DNA of 17,909 nucleotides. Origin: JAIVGV01 sp035295985. GTDB taxonomy: Bacteria > Acidobacteriota > Blastocatellia > Pyrinomonadales > Pyrinomonadaceae. The notes beneath the pieces are model-generated. The model was not told the DNA's origin. It searched no databases and saw only the letters and a program-made list of their open reading frames with translations. Location: the NCBI GenBank assembly GCA_035295985.1, contig DATHBT010000181.1:1-17909 (forward strand), written 5' to 3'. This document shows, one piece after another, positions 1 to 7,226 of this stretch. A program made the translations under genes and the position numbers. Every line of letters begins with the position of its first letter. Position 1 is the stretch's first letter.

Positions 1-545
<545 letters not shown>

Positions 546-579
546 GATCTACCCCCCGGCGAAAACTGAACGAATCCTC

Positions 580-596
580 GGCGCGCACGGCGCGCC
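580..596 (-). other. Small GC hairpin between the zinc-ribbon gene and boxB
   Basis: GGCGCGC, a 3-base ACG loop, then GCGCGCC forms a perfect 7-bp stem in the 66-base gap between the two genes. No U-tract follows on the minus strand, so a full terminator is unlikely. It could set relative transcript levels of boxB by protecting an mRNA end, or mean nothing in GC-rich DNA. Confidence 0.3.
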
Positions 597-611
597 CTGA
601 ATGACTGCGCT

Positions 612-857
612 TTAAGAGGGAGGCTTAACCTCCGCGTCGGCGTAGGAGCGGAGCAGCGCGCACTTGGGGCAACGGTAAGTCGCGACCGTGCGGCACTCCT
701 TGCCCTTCGTCTTGAGGCCCGACCAGGCCGACTTCTCCGGGCCGCCCTTGATCCAGCGCGGGACGTGTTTGGCGGTGGACAAGTCGATAATGAACCCTTC
801 GACCATCTCCACCTCACAGTCGGGACACTTCCTCATGGGCCTGTTGAGTGTCGCCAC
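612..857 (-). CDS. Small zinc-ribbon protein, PF20097/DUF6487-like, inside the box operon
   Basis: This is an 81-residue protein with two Cys pairs: CPDC near residues 11-14 and CPKC near 64-67. The pairs are separated by a stretch containing a KGGPEKSAW segment. This pattern resembles the PF20097 (DUF6487) family of small zinc-ribbon proteins, whose function is unknown to me. I chose the GTG at 857 over the ATG at 836 because a good Shine-Dalgarno GGGAGG, directly after the boxC stop codon, lies 10 bases before the GTG but about 31 before the ATG. The ATG start would give MRKCPDC. The gene sits 15 bases after boxC and 66 before boxB, all on the same strand, so it is very likely co-transcribed with them. 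A role in the metal site or assembly of BoxB is possible but is only a guess from position. Confidence 0.82.
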   Translation of the reverse strand: MATLNRPMRKCPDCEVEMVEGFIIDLSTAKHVPRWIKGGPEKSAWSGLKTKGKECRTVATYRCPKCALLRSYADAEVKPPS

Positions 858-872
858 GCGCCGCGCGCCTCC

Positions 873-2504
873 CTAAGTGCGTTTGTAATCGAACTGCGGC
901 TGCGTGGGCTTGCCGTAGTTCGTCAGCGCGCCCGCCGGGCCGACCGCGTTGGGGCGCTGGAAAATCCAGTTCTGCCAGGCGGTGAGCCGGCCGTAGATTT
1001 TGGTGTCGAGCGTTTCGGGGCCGGCGAAGCGAAGCGACGCTTCCATGCCCGTCAGCGCGTCGGGCGAGAGCGAGGTGCGCTCTTCGATGGCGACGCGGAT
1101 TTCGTCCTCCCAGTCGAGGTCGTCGGGGGCGAAGGTGACGAGGCCGAACTCTTCGGCCTGCTCTGTGTCGAATCGGCCGTCGCGGGCGAGCACTTCGTCG
1201 GCCTTTTCGGGCGTGGCGAGGAAACGCGATTGCAGCCGCGTCAAGCCGTTCGACATCGGGAGCGCGCCCGCGTTCGACTCGCTCGTCGCAAGCTCGACCC
1301 GTTGGTCGGGGTCGTTGAGCATGTAGCTGCGGTCGGAGGCGAGCAGGAGTTCGAGGAGGCTGCCGGCGAAGCAACTGCCCGGCTCGACGAGGGCGAAGAA
1401 GCTCTTGGCCGTCATGTCGAGGCGGCGGAGCACGCGCGCCGTGTGGAGCGTGATCTCGCGGACGAGCCAGTGGCCGCGGTTCGAGACGAGCGCGCGGTCG
1501 ACGGCGAGCACGTTATCGATCCCGCCCTCGGTGCGCAGGCAGACCAGGCCGATTTCGAGTTCGTTGACACGAAGGTGGAGCAGCGCGTCGTCCAGCTCGC
1601 GGTATGCGCGGAGCGGCCAGTAGCCGTCGCCGAGCGCGTGAATCTCTTCGGGCGTCGTCGGCAGATCGGATTCAGGCCCGCGCAAGGTCAAATCGGCGTA
1701 GCGCCCCTCGCGGTTGTAGCGGAGCGAGACGTACTTGTACTCGCGGCCCGAATCGGTAGCTTCGACTTCGAGCGGGTTGAGCTTGATGCCGGGGCCGTCC
1801 TTCTTAACGTCGCCCGATTCCGCTAGCTCTTTGACGCGCGCGGCGACGCCCTCGTCGAACTTGCTCGTCGGGAAGTAACCGTCGATGAGGCCCCACTCCT
1901 GCGCGCGCTTGGCCTTGAGGCCTTCGGCGAGTGTCGAGAAAACGTCGGCGCGGTCGCGTCGCACCTTGCGCTTGTCAACGAGGCGCGTCAATCCGCCCGT
2001 GCCCGGCAGCACGCCGAGCAGAGGGACTTCCGGCAGTGAAACGGCCGAGTTGCCGTCGTCCACCAGGTAGATTTCGTCGCAGGCGATGGCGAGTTCGTAG
2101 CCGCCGCCCGAGGCCGTCCCGTTCAGCGCGGCGACGTAGCGTTGGCCCGAATTCTGGGAGGCGTCCTCGATTGAGCAGCGCGTCTCGTTGGTGAACTTGC
2201 AGAAGTTGACCTTGAAGGCGTGCGAACTGGTGCCGAGCATGTAGATGTTCGCGCCCGCGCAGAATATGCGCGGCTTCAAACTCTTCACGACGACGACGCG
2301 CACCTCCGGGTGCTCGAAGCGAAGGCGCTGGACGGCGTCGGCCAGCTCTATGTCAACGCCCAGGTCGTAGGAGTTGAGCTTGAGCTTGTAGCCGTCGGCC
2401 AGCGTCTCGTCCTCCTGCACGTCCATCGAGAGCGTGGCGACCCGCCCGTCTATCTCCAAGCGCCAGTGCTTGTACCTGTCCGGCGATGTCTCAAAGTTGA
2501 TCAT
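873..2504 (-). CDS. boxC: 2,3-epoxybenzoyl-CoA dihydrolase (benzoyl-CoA-dihydrodiol lyase) BoxC
   Basis: BoxC hydrolyses 2,3-epoxybenzoyl-CoA, opening the ring to 3,4-dehydroadipyl-CoA semialdehyde and formate. It is the step after BoxB in aerobic benzoate breakdown. The 543-residue protein is close to the usual 550 or so. It belongs to the enoyl-CoA hydratase (crotonase) superfamily. The N-terminal half carries the CoA/oxyanion-hole motifs CAGANIYML (82-90) and NGTASGGGYELAIACDE (128-144), followed by LPEVPLLGVLPGTGGLTR (157-174). The second half is a diverged crotonase-like domain (FFALVEPGSCFAGSLLELLLASDR). An in-frame extension reaches 2654, but it runs across the predicted promoter and operator. 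The ATG at 2504, preceded by GGAG 10 bases upstream and giving MINFETSPDRYKHW, is therefore the likely start. First gene of the operon; the order here is C-ribbon-B, with no boxA between. Confidence 0.95.
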   Translation of the reverse strand: MINFETSPDRYKHWRLEIDGRVATLSMDVQEDETLADGYKLKLNSYDLGVDIELADAVQRLRFEHPEVRVVVVKSLKPRIFCAGANIYMLGTSSHAFKVNFCKFTNETRCSIEDASQNSGQRYVAALNGTASGGGYELAIACDEIYLVDDGNSAVSLPEVPLLGVLPGTGGLTRLVDKRKVRRDRADVFSTLAEGLKAKRAQEWGLIDGYFPTSKFDEGVAARVKELAESGDVKKDGPGIKLNPLEVEATDSGREYKYVSLRYNREGRYADLTLRGPESDLPTTPEEIHALGDGYWPLRAYRELDDALLHLRVNELEIGLVCLRTEGGIDNVLAVDRALVSNRGHWLVREITLHTARVLRRLDMTAKSFFALVEPGSCFAGSLLELLLASDRSYMLNDPDQRVELATSESNAGALPMSNGLTRLQSRFLATPEKADEVLARDGRFDTEQAEEFGLVTFAPDDLDWEDEIRVAIEERTSLSPDALTGMEASLRFAGPETLDTKIYGRLTAWQNWIFQRPNAVGPAGALTNYGKPTQPQFDYKRT

Positions 2505-2603
2505 CAATAACTGACTCCGGCCCGAATGAATTAGGTCGCGGACGACGTGCCCACAATTCCGACTAGAACGGGGTCGCGCGTCCGCAAAAACAAAGTCCGA
2601 TTG

Positions 2604-2621
2604 TTCGAACGTCCGTTCGAA
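2604..2621. promoter_or_regulatory. Perfect dyad operator over the boxC transcription start (TetR/PaaR-like)
   Basis: TTCGAACGTCCGTTCGAA has two perfect 8-bp arms around a 2-base centre. It lies directly downstream of the -10 box and spans about -2 to +16 of the predicted transcript, where a bound repressor would block initiation. The core CGAACGTCCGTTCG fits CNAACGNNCGTTNG, which I recall as the operator of the TetR-family PaaR of Thermus thermophilus, a repressor released by phenylacetyl-CoA. The dyad is visible; the binding protein and its ligand (benzoyl-CoA would be logical) are inferred. No TetR gene lies in this window. Confidence 0.7.
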
Positions 2622-2625
2622 AACG

Positions 2626-2654
2626 ATAATATCCGGCCAAAACCGAAGAGTCAA
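2626..2654 (-). promoter_or_regulatory. Sigma70-type promoter of the boxC operon
   Basis: Read on the minus strand, TTGACT (2654-2649) is followed after exactly 17 bases by TATTAT (2631-2626). Start would be near 2619, giving a leader of about 115 bases to the boxC ATG. Both boxes are one or two mismatches from consensus in otherwise GC-rich DNA, which makes chance unlikely. Confidence 0.72.
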
Positions 2655-2782
2655 GCAGGGCGGGGCCGTATTCGTGGGGAAAATTGCTCAACGTTTGATG
2701 AAGGCACGCTTGGGCGGCGATCATAGCTGTCTGGCGTAACTTCGTGCGGCGGGCCGTCATTGGGCGGGCTACCAAGTCCGGC

Positions 2783-2812
2783 TTGACAGGCGGCGCGCGG
2801 GGCGCGTAAGTT
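2783..2812 (+). promoter_or_regulatory. Probable promoter of the tRNA-Sec gene
   Basis: A consensus TTGACA (2783-2788) is followed after 18 bases by TAAGTT (2807-2812). Start would be near 2819, about 15 bases before the mature tRNA 5' end. The -10 is weak, the -35 perfect. Between here and the boxC promoter (2655-2782) I see no gene or site. Confidence 0.55.
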
Positions 2813-2833
2813 TCCGAGCCTCCGAGGGGGCGT

Positions 2834-2932
2834 GGAGGCGCACCCGTTCTGGTGAGCGGCGCGGTCTTCAAAACCGTCCGTGGGTCTGTGAGAGCAGGCC
2901 CAGGTGGGTTCGATTCCCACACGCCTCCGCCA
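2834..2932 (+). tRNA. selC: tRNA-Sec (anticodon UCA), encoded CCA
   Basis: This tRNA reads UGA as selenocysteine together with SelA, SelB and SelD, none of which are in the window. The cloverleaf is visible. A 7-bp acceptor GGAGGCG/CGCCTCC has an eighth position at 2841/2921. The 6-bp D stem CCGTTC/GAGCGG has a 4-base loop, as in bacterial tRNA-Sec. The anticodon stem 2861-2865/2873-2877 carries loop CTTCAAA with TCA at 2868-2870. A long variable arm has 8 bp (2881-2888/2895-2902) and a 6-base loop. The T arm is GTGGG-TTCGATT-CCCAC, followed by discriminator G2929 and CCA. Oddity: the eighth acceptor pair expected in bacterial tRNA-Sec is a C-A mismatch. Total 99 bases, close to the E. coli gene. 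Confidence 0.96.
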
Positions 2933-2937
2933 AAGAA

Positions 2938-3058
2938 GCTGTTAGCTGTTAGCCGTTAGCTTTTAGCTTTCCCCTTAATGACGGGGCAGCTTCACCTGAA
3001 ACGTCTCAAGCCTCAACAGCACTCAAAAGCTAACGGCTAACAGCCAACAGCTAACAGC
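2938..3058. repeat. Heptamer-based inverted repeat between tRNA-Sec and dprA
   Basis: The left arm (2938-2967) is four tandem heptamers of the type GCTGTTA/GCCGTTA/GCTTTTA. The right arm (3024-3058), read on the minus strand, is five heptamers of the same set in the same order with one extra GCTGTTA inside. The arms can pair over most of their length. A small CCCC/GGGG hairpin (2971-2986) lies in the 56-base loop. The left arm begins 6 bases after the tRNA CCA and the right arm ends 9 bases before the dprA ATG. It may end the tRNA transcript or be a dispersed intergenic repeat. Confidence 0.85.
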
Positions 3059-3067
3059 CTCCTCACC

Positions 3068-4192
3068 ATGCGCGACTGGATCGCTTTGAACATGACGCCG
3101 GGCGTGGGGCCGCGTGCGGCTGCCCGTTTATTGGAAAGGTTCGGATCGGCGGAGGGCGTGTACGCGGCGCTGCGCGCGGAGCTGGAGCGTCTGCGTTTGC
3201 GGCCCGAAGCGGTCGAGAGCATCGTGCTGAGAGATCGGCACGATGATGCCGCGCGCGAGTTGGAGCGCGTGCGGGAGCTGGGCGCGGACGTGCTCGTCTT
3301 AGACGACGGGACGTACCCGGCGCTGCTGCGGGAGATCGCCGATCCGCCGATCACGCTCTACGTTAAGGGCGAGTGGGCGGCCTGCTTCGAGGGGCCTTGC
3401 GTGGCGGTAGTCGGCTCGCGCAGGTGCTCGACCTACGGACAAAACGTCGCCCTGCTGCTGGCGCGCGAGCTGGCGGGCCGCGGCGTCGTGATCGTTTCGG
3501 GCCTGGCGCGCGGGATAGACGCTGCGGCGCACCGGGGCGCGCTGGAAGCGGGCGGGCGGACGGTCGCCGTCCTCGGCACGGGCGTGGACGAAGTCTATCC
3601 GCGCGATCACAGGAAGCTGGCCGCGGAGATTCTCGGAAAAGGCGGCGCGCTCGTCTCGCAGTTCCCGCTTGGGACGCCGCCCATCCCCGAAAACTTCCCG
3701 TACCGCAACCGCATCATCAGCGGGCTAAGCCTCGGCGTCGTGTTAGTCGAAGCGGCGGAGAACAGCGGGAGCCTCATCACCGCGCGGCTCGCGATGGAGC
3801 AGAACCGCGAGGTCTTCGCGGTACCCGGCAACATCACCTCAAGAAACTCCTTCGGCACGAACTACCTGATCAAGGGCGCGGGCGCGAAGCTCGTACAGAC
3901 TTGGCAGGACGTGGTGGCGGAGTTCCCCGCAGAGATCGCCGCGCGCATCCTGCCGCCGGAACTCAAAGGGGAGGGGAAGGATCGGGCCGCGGCGGCCGAT
4001 GTCCCGGCGGACTTGACCGAAGGCGAGCGGCGCGTCTGGTCGCTGCTCTCGGCGGAGGAGCCTGTGCACATCGACGCGCTGGCGGAGGCTACGGGGATGA
4101 CGGTCGCGGAGCTGGCGGGCGTGTTGCTCGGCCTGGAGATGCGCGAAGTGGTGAGGCAAATCCCCGGAAGGTGCTTCGTCAGAAAGCTGTAG
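3068..4192 (+). CDS. dprA: DNA-processing protein DprA (Smf)
   Basis: DprA binds incoming single-stranded DNA during natural transformation, protects it and loads RecA. Genomes without transformation also carry it. The protein is 374 residues, normal for the long form. An N-terminal helix-hairpin-helix/SAM-like region (1-65, MTPGVGPRAAARLLERFG) comes first. A Rossmann-like core follows, with VVGSRRCSTYG (114-124), SGLARGIDAAAH (144-155), ENFPYRNRIISGLS (208-221), SGSLITAR (233-240) and AVPGN (251-255). A C-terminal winged helix (about 318-374) finishes it. The ATG at 3068 gives the family N-terminus MRDWIALNMTPGVG. No Shine-Dalgarno is seen, because the repeat ends 9 bases upstream. No terminator follows; the next gene has its own promoter. 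Confidence 0.96.
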   Translation: MRDWIALNMTPGVGPRAAARLLERFGSAEGVYAALRAELERLRLRPEAVESIVLRDRHDDAARELERVRELGADVLVLDDGTYPALLREIADPPITLYVKGEWAACFEGPCVAVVGSRRCSTYGQNVALLLARELAGRGVVIVSGLARGIDAAAHRGALEAGGRTVAVLGTGVDEVYPRDHRKLAAEILGKGGALVSQFPLGTPPIPENFPYRNRIISGLSLGVVLVEAAENSGSLITARLAMEQNREVFAVPGNITSRNSFGTNYLIKGAGAKLVQTWQDVVAEFPAEIAARILPPELKGEGKDRAAAADVPADLTEGERRVWSLLSAEEPVHIDALAEATGMTVAELAGVLLGLEMREVVRQIPGRCFVRKL

Positions 4193-4248
4193 GAGGCCGT
4201 ACGCTCGTTTTCAGAGAATGCCGAAGGGGCGGCGCGCGGTTCCGCGAC

Positions 4249-4276
4249 TTGATTCTTTTACGGTTGGCGCTAAATT
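4249..4276 (+). promoter_or_regulatory. Probable promoter of the amidohydrolase gene
   Basis: TTGATT (4249-4254), 16 bases, then TAAATT (4271-4276) gives a start near 4283 and a leader of about 34 bases. It lies in the 124-base gap after dprA, in a locally AT-richer patch. Confidence 0.5.
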
Positions 4277-4292
4277 AGCCGTGAGGTCGCGT

Positions 4293-4305
4293 GAAAACTG
4301 TTTTC
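4293..4305. promoter_or_regulatory. Short dyad GAAAAC-T-GTTTTC in the amidohydrolase leader
   Basis: Perfect 6-bp arms around a single T lie about 10 bases downstream of the predicted start site and just before the ribosome binding region (GGGGTG). Position and symmetry allow an operator, but 6-bp arms can arise by chance. Confidence 0.3.
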
Positions 4306-4316
4306 GGGGTGCGGTC

Positions 4317-5666
4317 ATGAGAAAGAAGATGATGCAACTGTGCGTTGTCGCCCTGCTGCTCCTGGGTTGCGGCGGCCCGGCAGAGACTTCGGGCGCGCTG
4401 CCGCAGACGAAGGCTCAGGATGTCGCCTTCGTCAACGTGAACGTCGTGCCGATGGACTCGGAGCGCGTGCTGACCGGTCAGACCGTGCTCGTGCGCGGCG
4501 AAGAGATAGTGCAGATCGGGCCGGCGGGGAAGGTGAAGGTTCCGGCGGGCGCGCTGCGCGTGGACGGCAGGGGTAAGTACCTGATGCCGGGGCTGGCCGA
4601 GATGCACGGCCACATCCCGCCGCCGCAGGCCCCGAAGGAGTTCACGGAGGCGGTGCTCTTCATGTACGTCGCCAACGGCGTTACGACGGTGCGCGGGATG
4701 CTCGGCGCGCCGGGGCAGCTGGAGCTGCGCGAGCGCGCGAACCGCGGCGAGCTGCTGTCGCCGACGCTGTACCTGGCGGGGCCGAGCTTTAACGGCAACT
4801 CCGTGAACTCGCCCGGGCAGGCCGCCGAGATGGTCAGGCAGCAGAAGCGCGAGGGCTGGGACTTGCTGAAAGTCCACCCCGGACTGACGCGCGAAGAGTA
4901 CGACGCGATGGCGCGCACCGCCCGCGAGGAGGGGATCAGGTTCGCCGGACACGTCCCGGCGGATGTCGGCCTCGCGCACGCGCTGGCGATGGGGCAGGAG
5001 ACGATTGATCACGTTGACGGCTACGTCGAACACCTGGGTGCCGAGGGCGCGCCGCTCGACGAGACAAAACTCGCGGAGGTCGTGCGACTGACGAAGAAGT
5101 CGGGCGCGTGGATCGTGCCGACGATGGCTCTGTGGGAGACGCTGCTCGGAATCACCAGCATCGAAAAGCTTCTCAGTTACCCCGAACTGAAATACATGCC
5201 CGCGCAGCAGGTGCAGGCCTGGGAGAAGGCGCACCGCGCGCGGCAGAGCGCGCCTCAGTTCGACCGGAAGAAGGCGGAGCAGACCGCGGCCAACCGCAAG
5301 CGCATCCTGAAGGCGCTCTACGACGGCGGCGTCCCCGTCATCTTCGGCACGGACGCGCCGCAGCAGTTCAGCGTCCCCGGCTTCTCCGTCCGACACGAGA
5401 TGGCGTCGATGCTCGAAGCCGGCATGACGCCTTACCAGATCATCCTGACGGCGACGAAGAACGCGGGCGAGTACCACAAGAACAAGGCGCGCTTCGGCAC
5501 CGTCACCGCGGGCAGCCGCGCTGATCTGATTCTCGTGGGCGGCGACCCGCTGAAAGACCTGTCGAACGTGGGCCGCCGCGCGGGCGTGATGGTGCGCGGG
5601 CGCTGGCTCACCGAGGACGAGATTCAGAAGAGGCTCGCGAGCATCGCCGCGAACGGCAAGCTGTGA
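4317..5666 (+). CDS. Secreted lipoprotein amidohydrolase (imidazolonepropionase/prolidase-like metal hydrolase)
   Basis: This is a metal-dependent hydrolase of the amidohydrolase superfamily, likely anchored outside the inner membrane. The start at 4317 gives MRKKMMQLCVVALLLLGCGG, a signal peptide with lipobox L-L-G-C18. An upstream in-frame ATG (4218) would bury the signal and is rejected. The mature 449-residue precursor shows the N-terminal beta-sandwich (about 37-90). The metal motif MPGLAEMHGH follows with H97 and H99. K185 (LLKVHPG) is a candidate carboxylated lysine, and H212 (FAGHVP), H232 (TIDHVDG) and D346 (FGTDAP) fill the barrel ligand set. Relatives include enzymes that cut Xaa-Pro dipeptides, which would fit the S9 peptidases nearby. 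The substrate cannot be fixed from sequence; similar folds act on N-acyl and cyclic amides. Confidence 0.88.
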   Translation: MRKKMMQLCVVALLLLGCGGPAETSGALPQTKAQDVAFVNVNVVPMDSERVLTGQTVLVRGEEIVQIGPAGKVKVPAGALRVDGRGKYLMPGLAEMHGHIPPPQAPKEFTEAVLFMYVANGVTTVRGMLGAPGQLELRERANRGELLSPTLYLAGPSFNGNSVNSPGQAAEMVRQQKREGWDLLKVHPGLTREEYDAMARTAREEGIRFAGHVPADVGLAHALAMGQETIDHVDGYVEHLGAEGAPLDETKLAEVVRLTKKSGAWIVPTMALWETLLGITSIEKLLSYPELKYMPAQQVQAWEKAHRARQSAPQFDRKKAEQTAANRKRILKALYDGGVPVIFGTDAPQQFSVPGFSVRHEMASMLEAGMTPYQIILTATKNAGEYHKNKARFGTVTAGSRADLILVGGDPLKDLSNVGRRAGVMVRGRWLTEDEIQKRLASIAANGKL

Positions 5667-5714
5667 GGTTTGATGTGCGCCGCGTCCGAGCATGAGGCGC
5701 GCTGTTGAGGCAGG

Positions 5715-5742
5715 ACGGGTCAGGGAGCACTCCCTGACCCGT
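5715..5742. terminator. Bidirectional hairpin terminator between convergent genes
   Basis: A perfect 13-bp stem (5715-5727 with 5730-5742) has only CA between the arms. On the plus strand TTATTGTGT follows, a weak U-rich tail; on the minus strand there is none. It lies between the 3' ends of the amidohydrolase (+) and the AAA+ ATPase (-). Confidence 0.8.
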
Positions 5743-5764
5743 TATTGTGTCCTTCGCCGCTGCT

Positions 5765-7207
5765 CTATCTATCACCCGCCGTCGCTTTCTGAATGCCGGA
5801 GGCGCGCAGGTCTTCTTCCGTGGGGATGTCGGGCGGCTCAATGTTGGTGAGGATTTCCCTGTCCACGTGCGGCAGCGAGACGATGCGGTCGGCCTGCCGG
5901 CTCACGGCCATCTCGAAGACGTTGCGCGCGGTGCGCGCGTTGCCGAAGTTCTCGTCGCGCGTGGAGGCGAGCGAGTCGAAGAGTTTGGTCAGCTCCGCCT
6001 CGGCGCCGGGCCTGAGGCGGAAGTCGGCGCGCGCGGCGAAGCCCTTGAATATCTGCACGAGCTGGGGCGTGTCGTAGTCGTCGAAGCGCAGGTGCTTGTT
6101 GAAGCGGGAGCGCAGGCCCGGGTTCGAGTCGAGGAACTCCTGCATCTTGGCGGTGTAGCCGGCGACGATGACGACCAGCTCCTCGCGGTGATCCTCCATC
6201 ATCTTCAGCAGGGTCTCGACGGCCTCGCGCCCGAAGTCGTTCCCGCCGCCCTGACTTAAGGTGTAAGCCTCGTCGATGAAGAGCACGCCGCCGAGCGCGC
6301 CCTCGGCCACCTCCTTCGTCTTGATGGCCGTCTGCCCGACGTACCCCGCGACCAGGCCGGCGCGGTCGGTCTCGATCAGGTGGCCGCGCCTGAGCGTGCC
6401 GAGCGTGCGGTAAACTTGCGCGAGCAGGCGCGCGACCGTCGTCTTGCCCGTGCCGGGGTTGCCGTAGAAGACGAGGTGGCGCGAGGCGGGCATGGTCTTG
6501 AGTTTCTGCTCCTCGCGCATCCGCTGCACCTTGAGGAAGTTGATGAGCTGGCGCACGTCCTGCTTAACCCTCTCCAAACCGACGAGCGCGTCCAACTCCG
6601 CGAGCAGCTCTTCGAGCGGGCGCGGCGGCTTCAGTTCTTCGGCCGCCTCCTCCTCCCCGGCGGCCGTCCCTTCCTTCGCAGCCTCCTTCGCGTCGTCGGC
6701 CGCGGGGCCTCCCCGCGGGTAGAGCGCCTGCTTGAAGTCCGCGAGCGCCGCTTCCTCGGAGGGCGTGATGCGGCCGTCCGCCTTGATGACGAGGTTGGCG
6801 AACTGGAAGAGGGCGTGGCGGGCGCGGTCGGCGTGGCGCGTGCCGTGGCGCGCGTCGTAGGTTTCGAGGTAGGAGACGAAGGCGGGCGTGCGGTCGAGCC
6901 TCTTCTGAACGATCTCGGGCAGCGCGCTGGCGCGGGCTAGCAGGGGGAAAGAGTTGGGCGCGGCGCGCACGCGGAAGAGGTCGCAGACTTCTTCGTAGGC
7001 GCGCTGCTTCTGTGTGTCCGTCGTGTCGCGCAGGTCGATGAAGCGTTGCGCGACGAGCGTTAACTGGTTGTCGATGACGGCGCGGGCCTCGGGCGCAGTC
7101 CCGCCGCGCCAGACCGTGCGGATGCTTTGCTGGAGCGGCGGGACGAGCGCGGAGAGCGCGTCCCGCAGGTGGCGTGCGAGCCTCAGGTTGTTCTCGTCGA
7201 GCAGCAT
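5765..7207 (-). CDS. AAA+ ATPase of CbxX/SpoVK type with N-terminal TerB-like helical domain
   Basis: This 480-residue cytoplasmic AAA+ protein is probably a remodelling hexamer. Residues 1-165 are helical. LVIKADGRITPSEEAALADF (139-158) resembles TerB/DjlA-type domains, which have an acidic loop with D-G-x-I/L-x-x-x-E. An acidic, Ala/Glu/Lys-rich linker spans about 166-197. The ATPase domain has Walker A GNPGTGKT (249-256), pore-loop GYVGQTA (288-294), Walker B VLFIDEA (308-314), a sensor strand VVIVAGYT (345-352) and NPGLRSRF (362-369) with likely Arg fingers. This is the CbxX/CfqX family, which includes RuBisCO activase CbbX, SpoVK and type VII EccA. No RuBisCO or ESX gene is here, so the client is unknown. 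The gene lies 57 bases behind the S9B peptidase but has its own TATAAT box just upstream, with no Shine-Dalgarno. Confidence 0.88.
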   Translation of the reverse strand: MLLDENNLRLARHLRDALSALVPPLQQSIRTVWRGGTAPEARAVIDNQLTLVAQRFIDLRDTTDTQKQRAYEEVCDLFRVRAAPNSFPLLARASALPEIVQKRLDRTPAFVSYLETYDARHGTRHADRARHALFQFANLVIKADGRITPSEEAALADFKQALYPRGGPAADDAKEAAKEGTAAGEEEAAEELKPPRPLEELLAELDALVGLERVKQDVRQLINFLKVQRMREEQKLKTMPASRHLVFYGNPGTGKTTVARLLAQVYRTLGTLRRGHLIETDRAGLVAGYVGQTAIKTKEVAEGALGGVLFIDEAYTLSQGGGNDFGREAVETLLKMMEDHREELVVIVAGYTAKMQEFLDSNPGLRSRFNKHLRFDDYDTPQLVQIFKGFAARADFRLRPGAEAELTKLFDSLASTRDENFGNARTARNVFEMAVSRQADRIVSLPHVDREILTNIEPPDIPTEEDLRASGIQKATAGDR

Positions 7208-7217
7208 CGGGCGCGCG

Positions 7218-7226
7218 ATTATAGCA
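7218..7226 (-). promoter_or_regulatory. Extended -10 promoter, nearly leaderless, for the AAA+ ATPase gene
   Basis: On the minus strand TGCTATAAT (7226-7218) is a perfect extended -10. The ATG (7207-7205) begins 10 bases after the TATAAT, so a start about 7 bases downstream would leave a leader of roughly 4 bases. No -35 is seen at 17 bases upstream (GC-only), and no Shine-Dalgarno precedes the ATG. Both fit a leaderless or near-leaderless message. Confidence 0.55.

Noticed and set aside
765..1826. Long plus-strand open frame opposite boxC.
   Set aside because: It is a shadow frame in GC-rich DNA: composition is Arg/Ala/Val/Glu-rich without domain pattern, and the opposite strand encodes a clear BoxC.
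2563..2922. Open frames on the minus strand across tRNA-Sec (starting MWESNPPGPALT and MGIEPTWACSH).
   Set aside because: They are antisense translations of a tRNA gene and its promoter, a common false protein type. No ribosome site, no family resemblance, and they overlap the boxC promoter.
4275..5693. 472-residue minus-strand open frame opposite the amidohydrolase gene.
   Set aside because: Same shadow effect: His/Arg/Leu-rich low-information protein, no ribosome site, and a real metal hydrolase with all ligands on the plus strand.
5765..7207. Calling the AAA+ gene cbbX (RuBisCO activase).
   Set aside because: The ATPase domain is of that family, but the N-terminal TerB-like region is extra and no RuBisCO gene is present, so the specific name is not supported.
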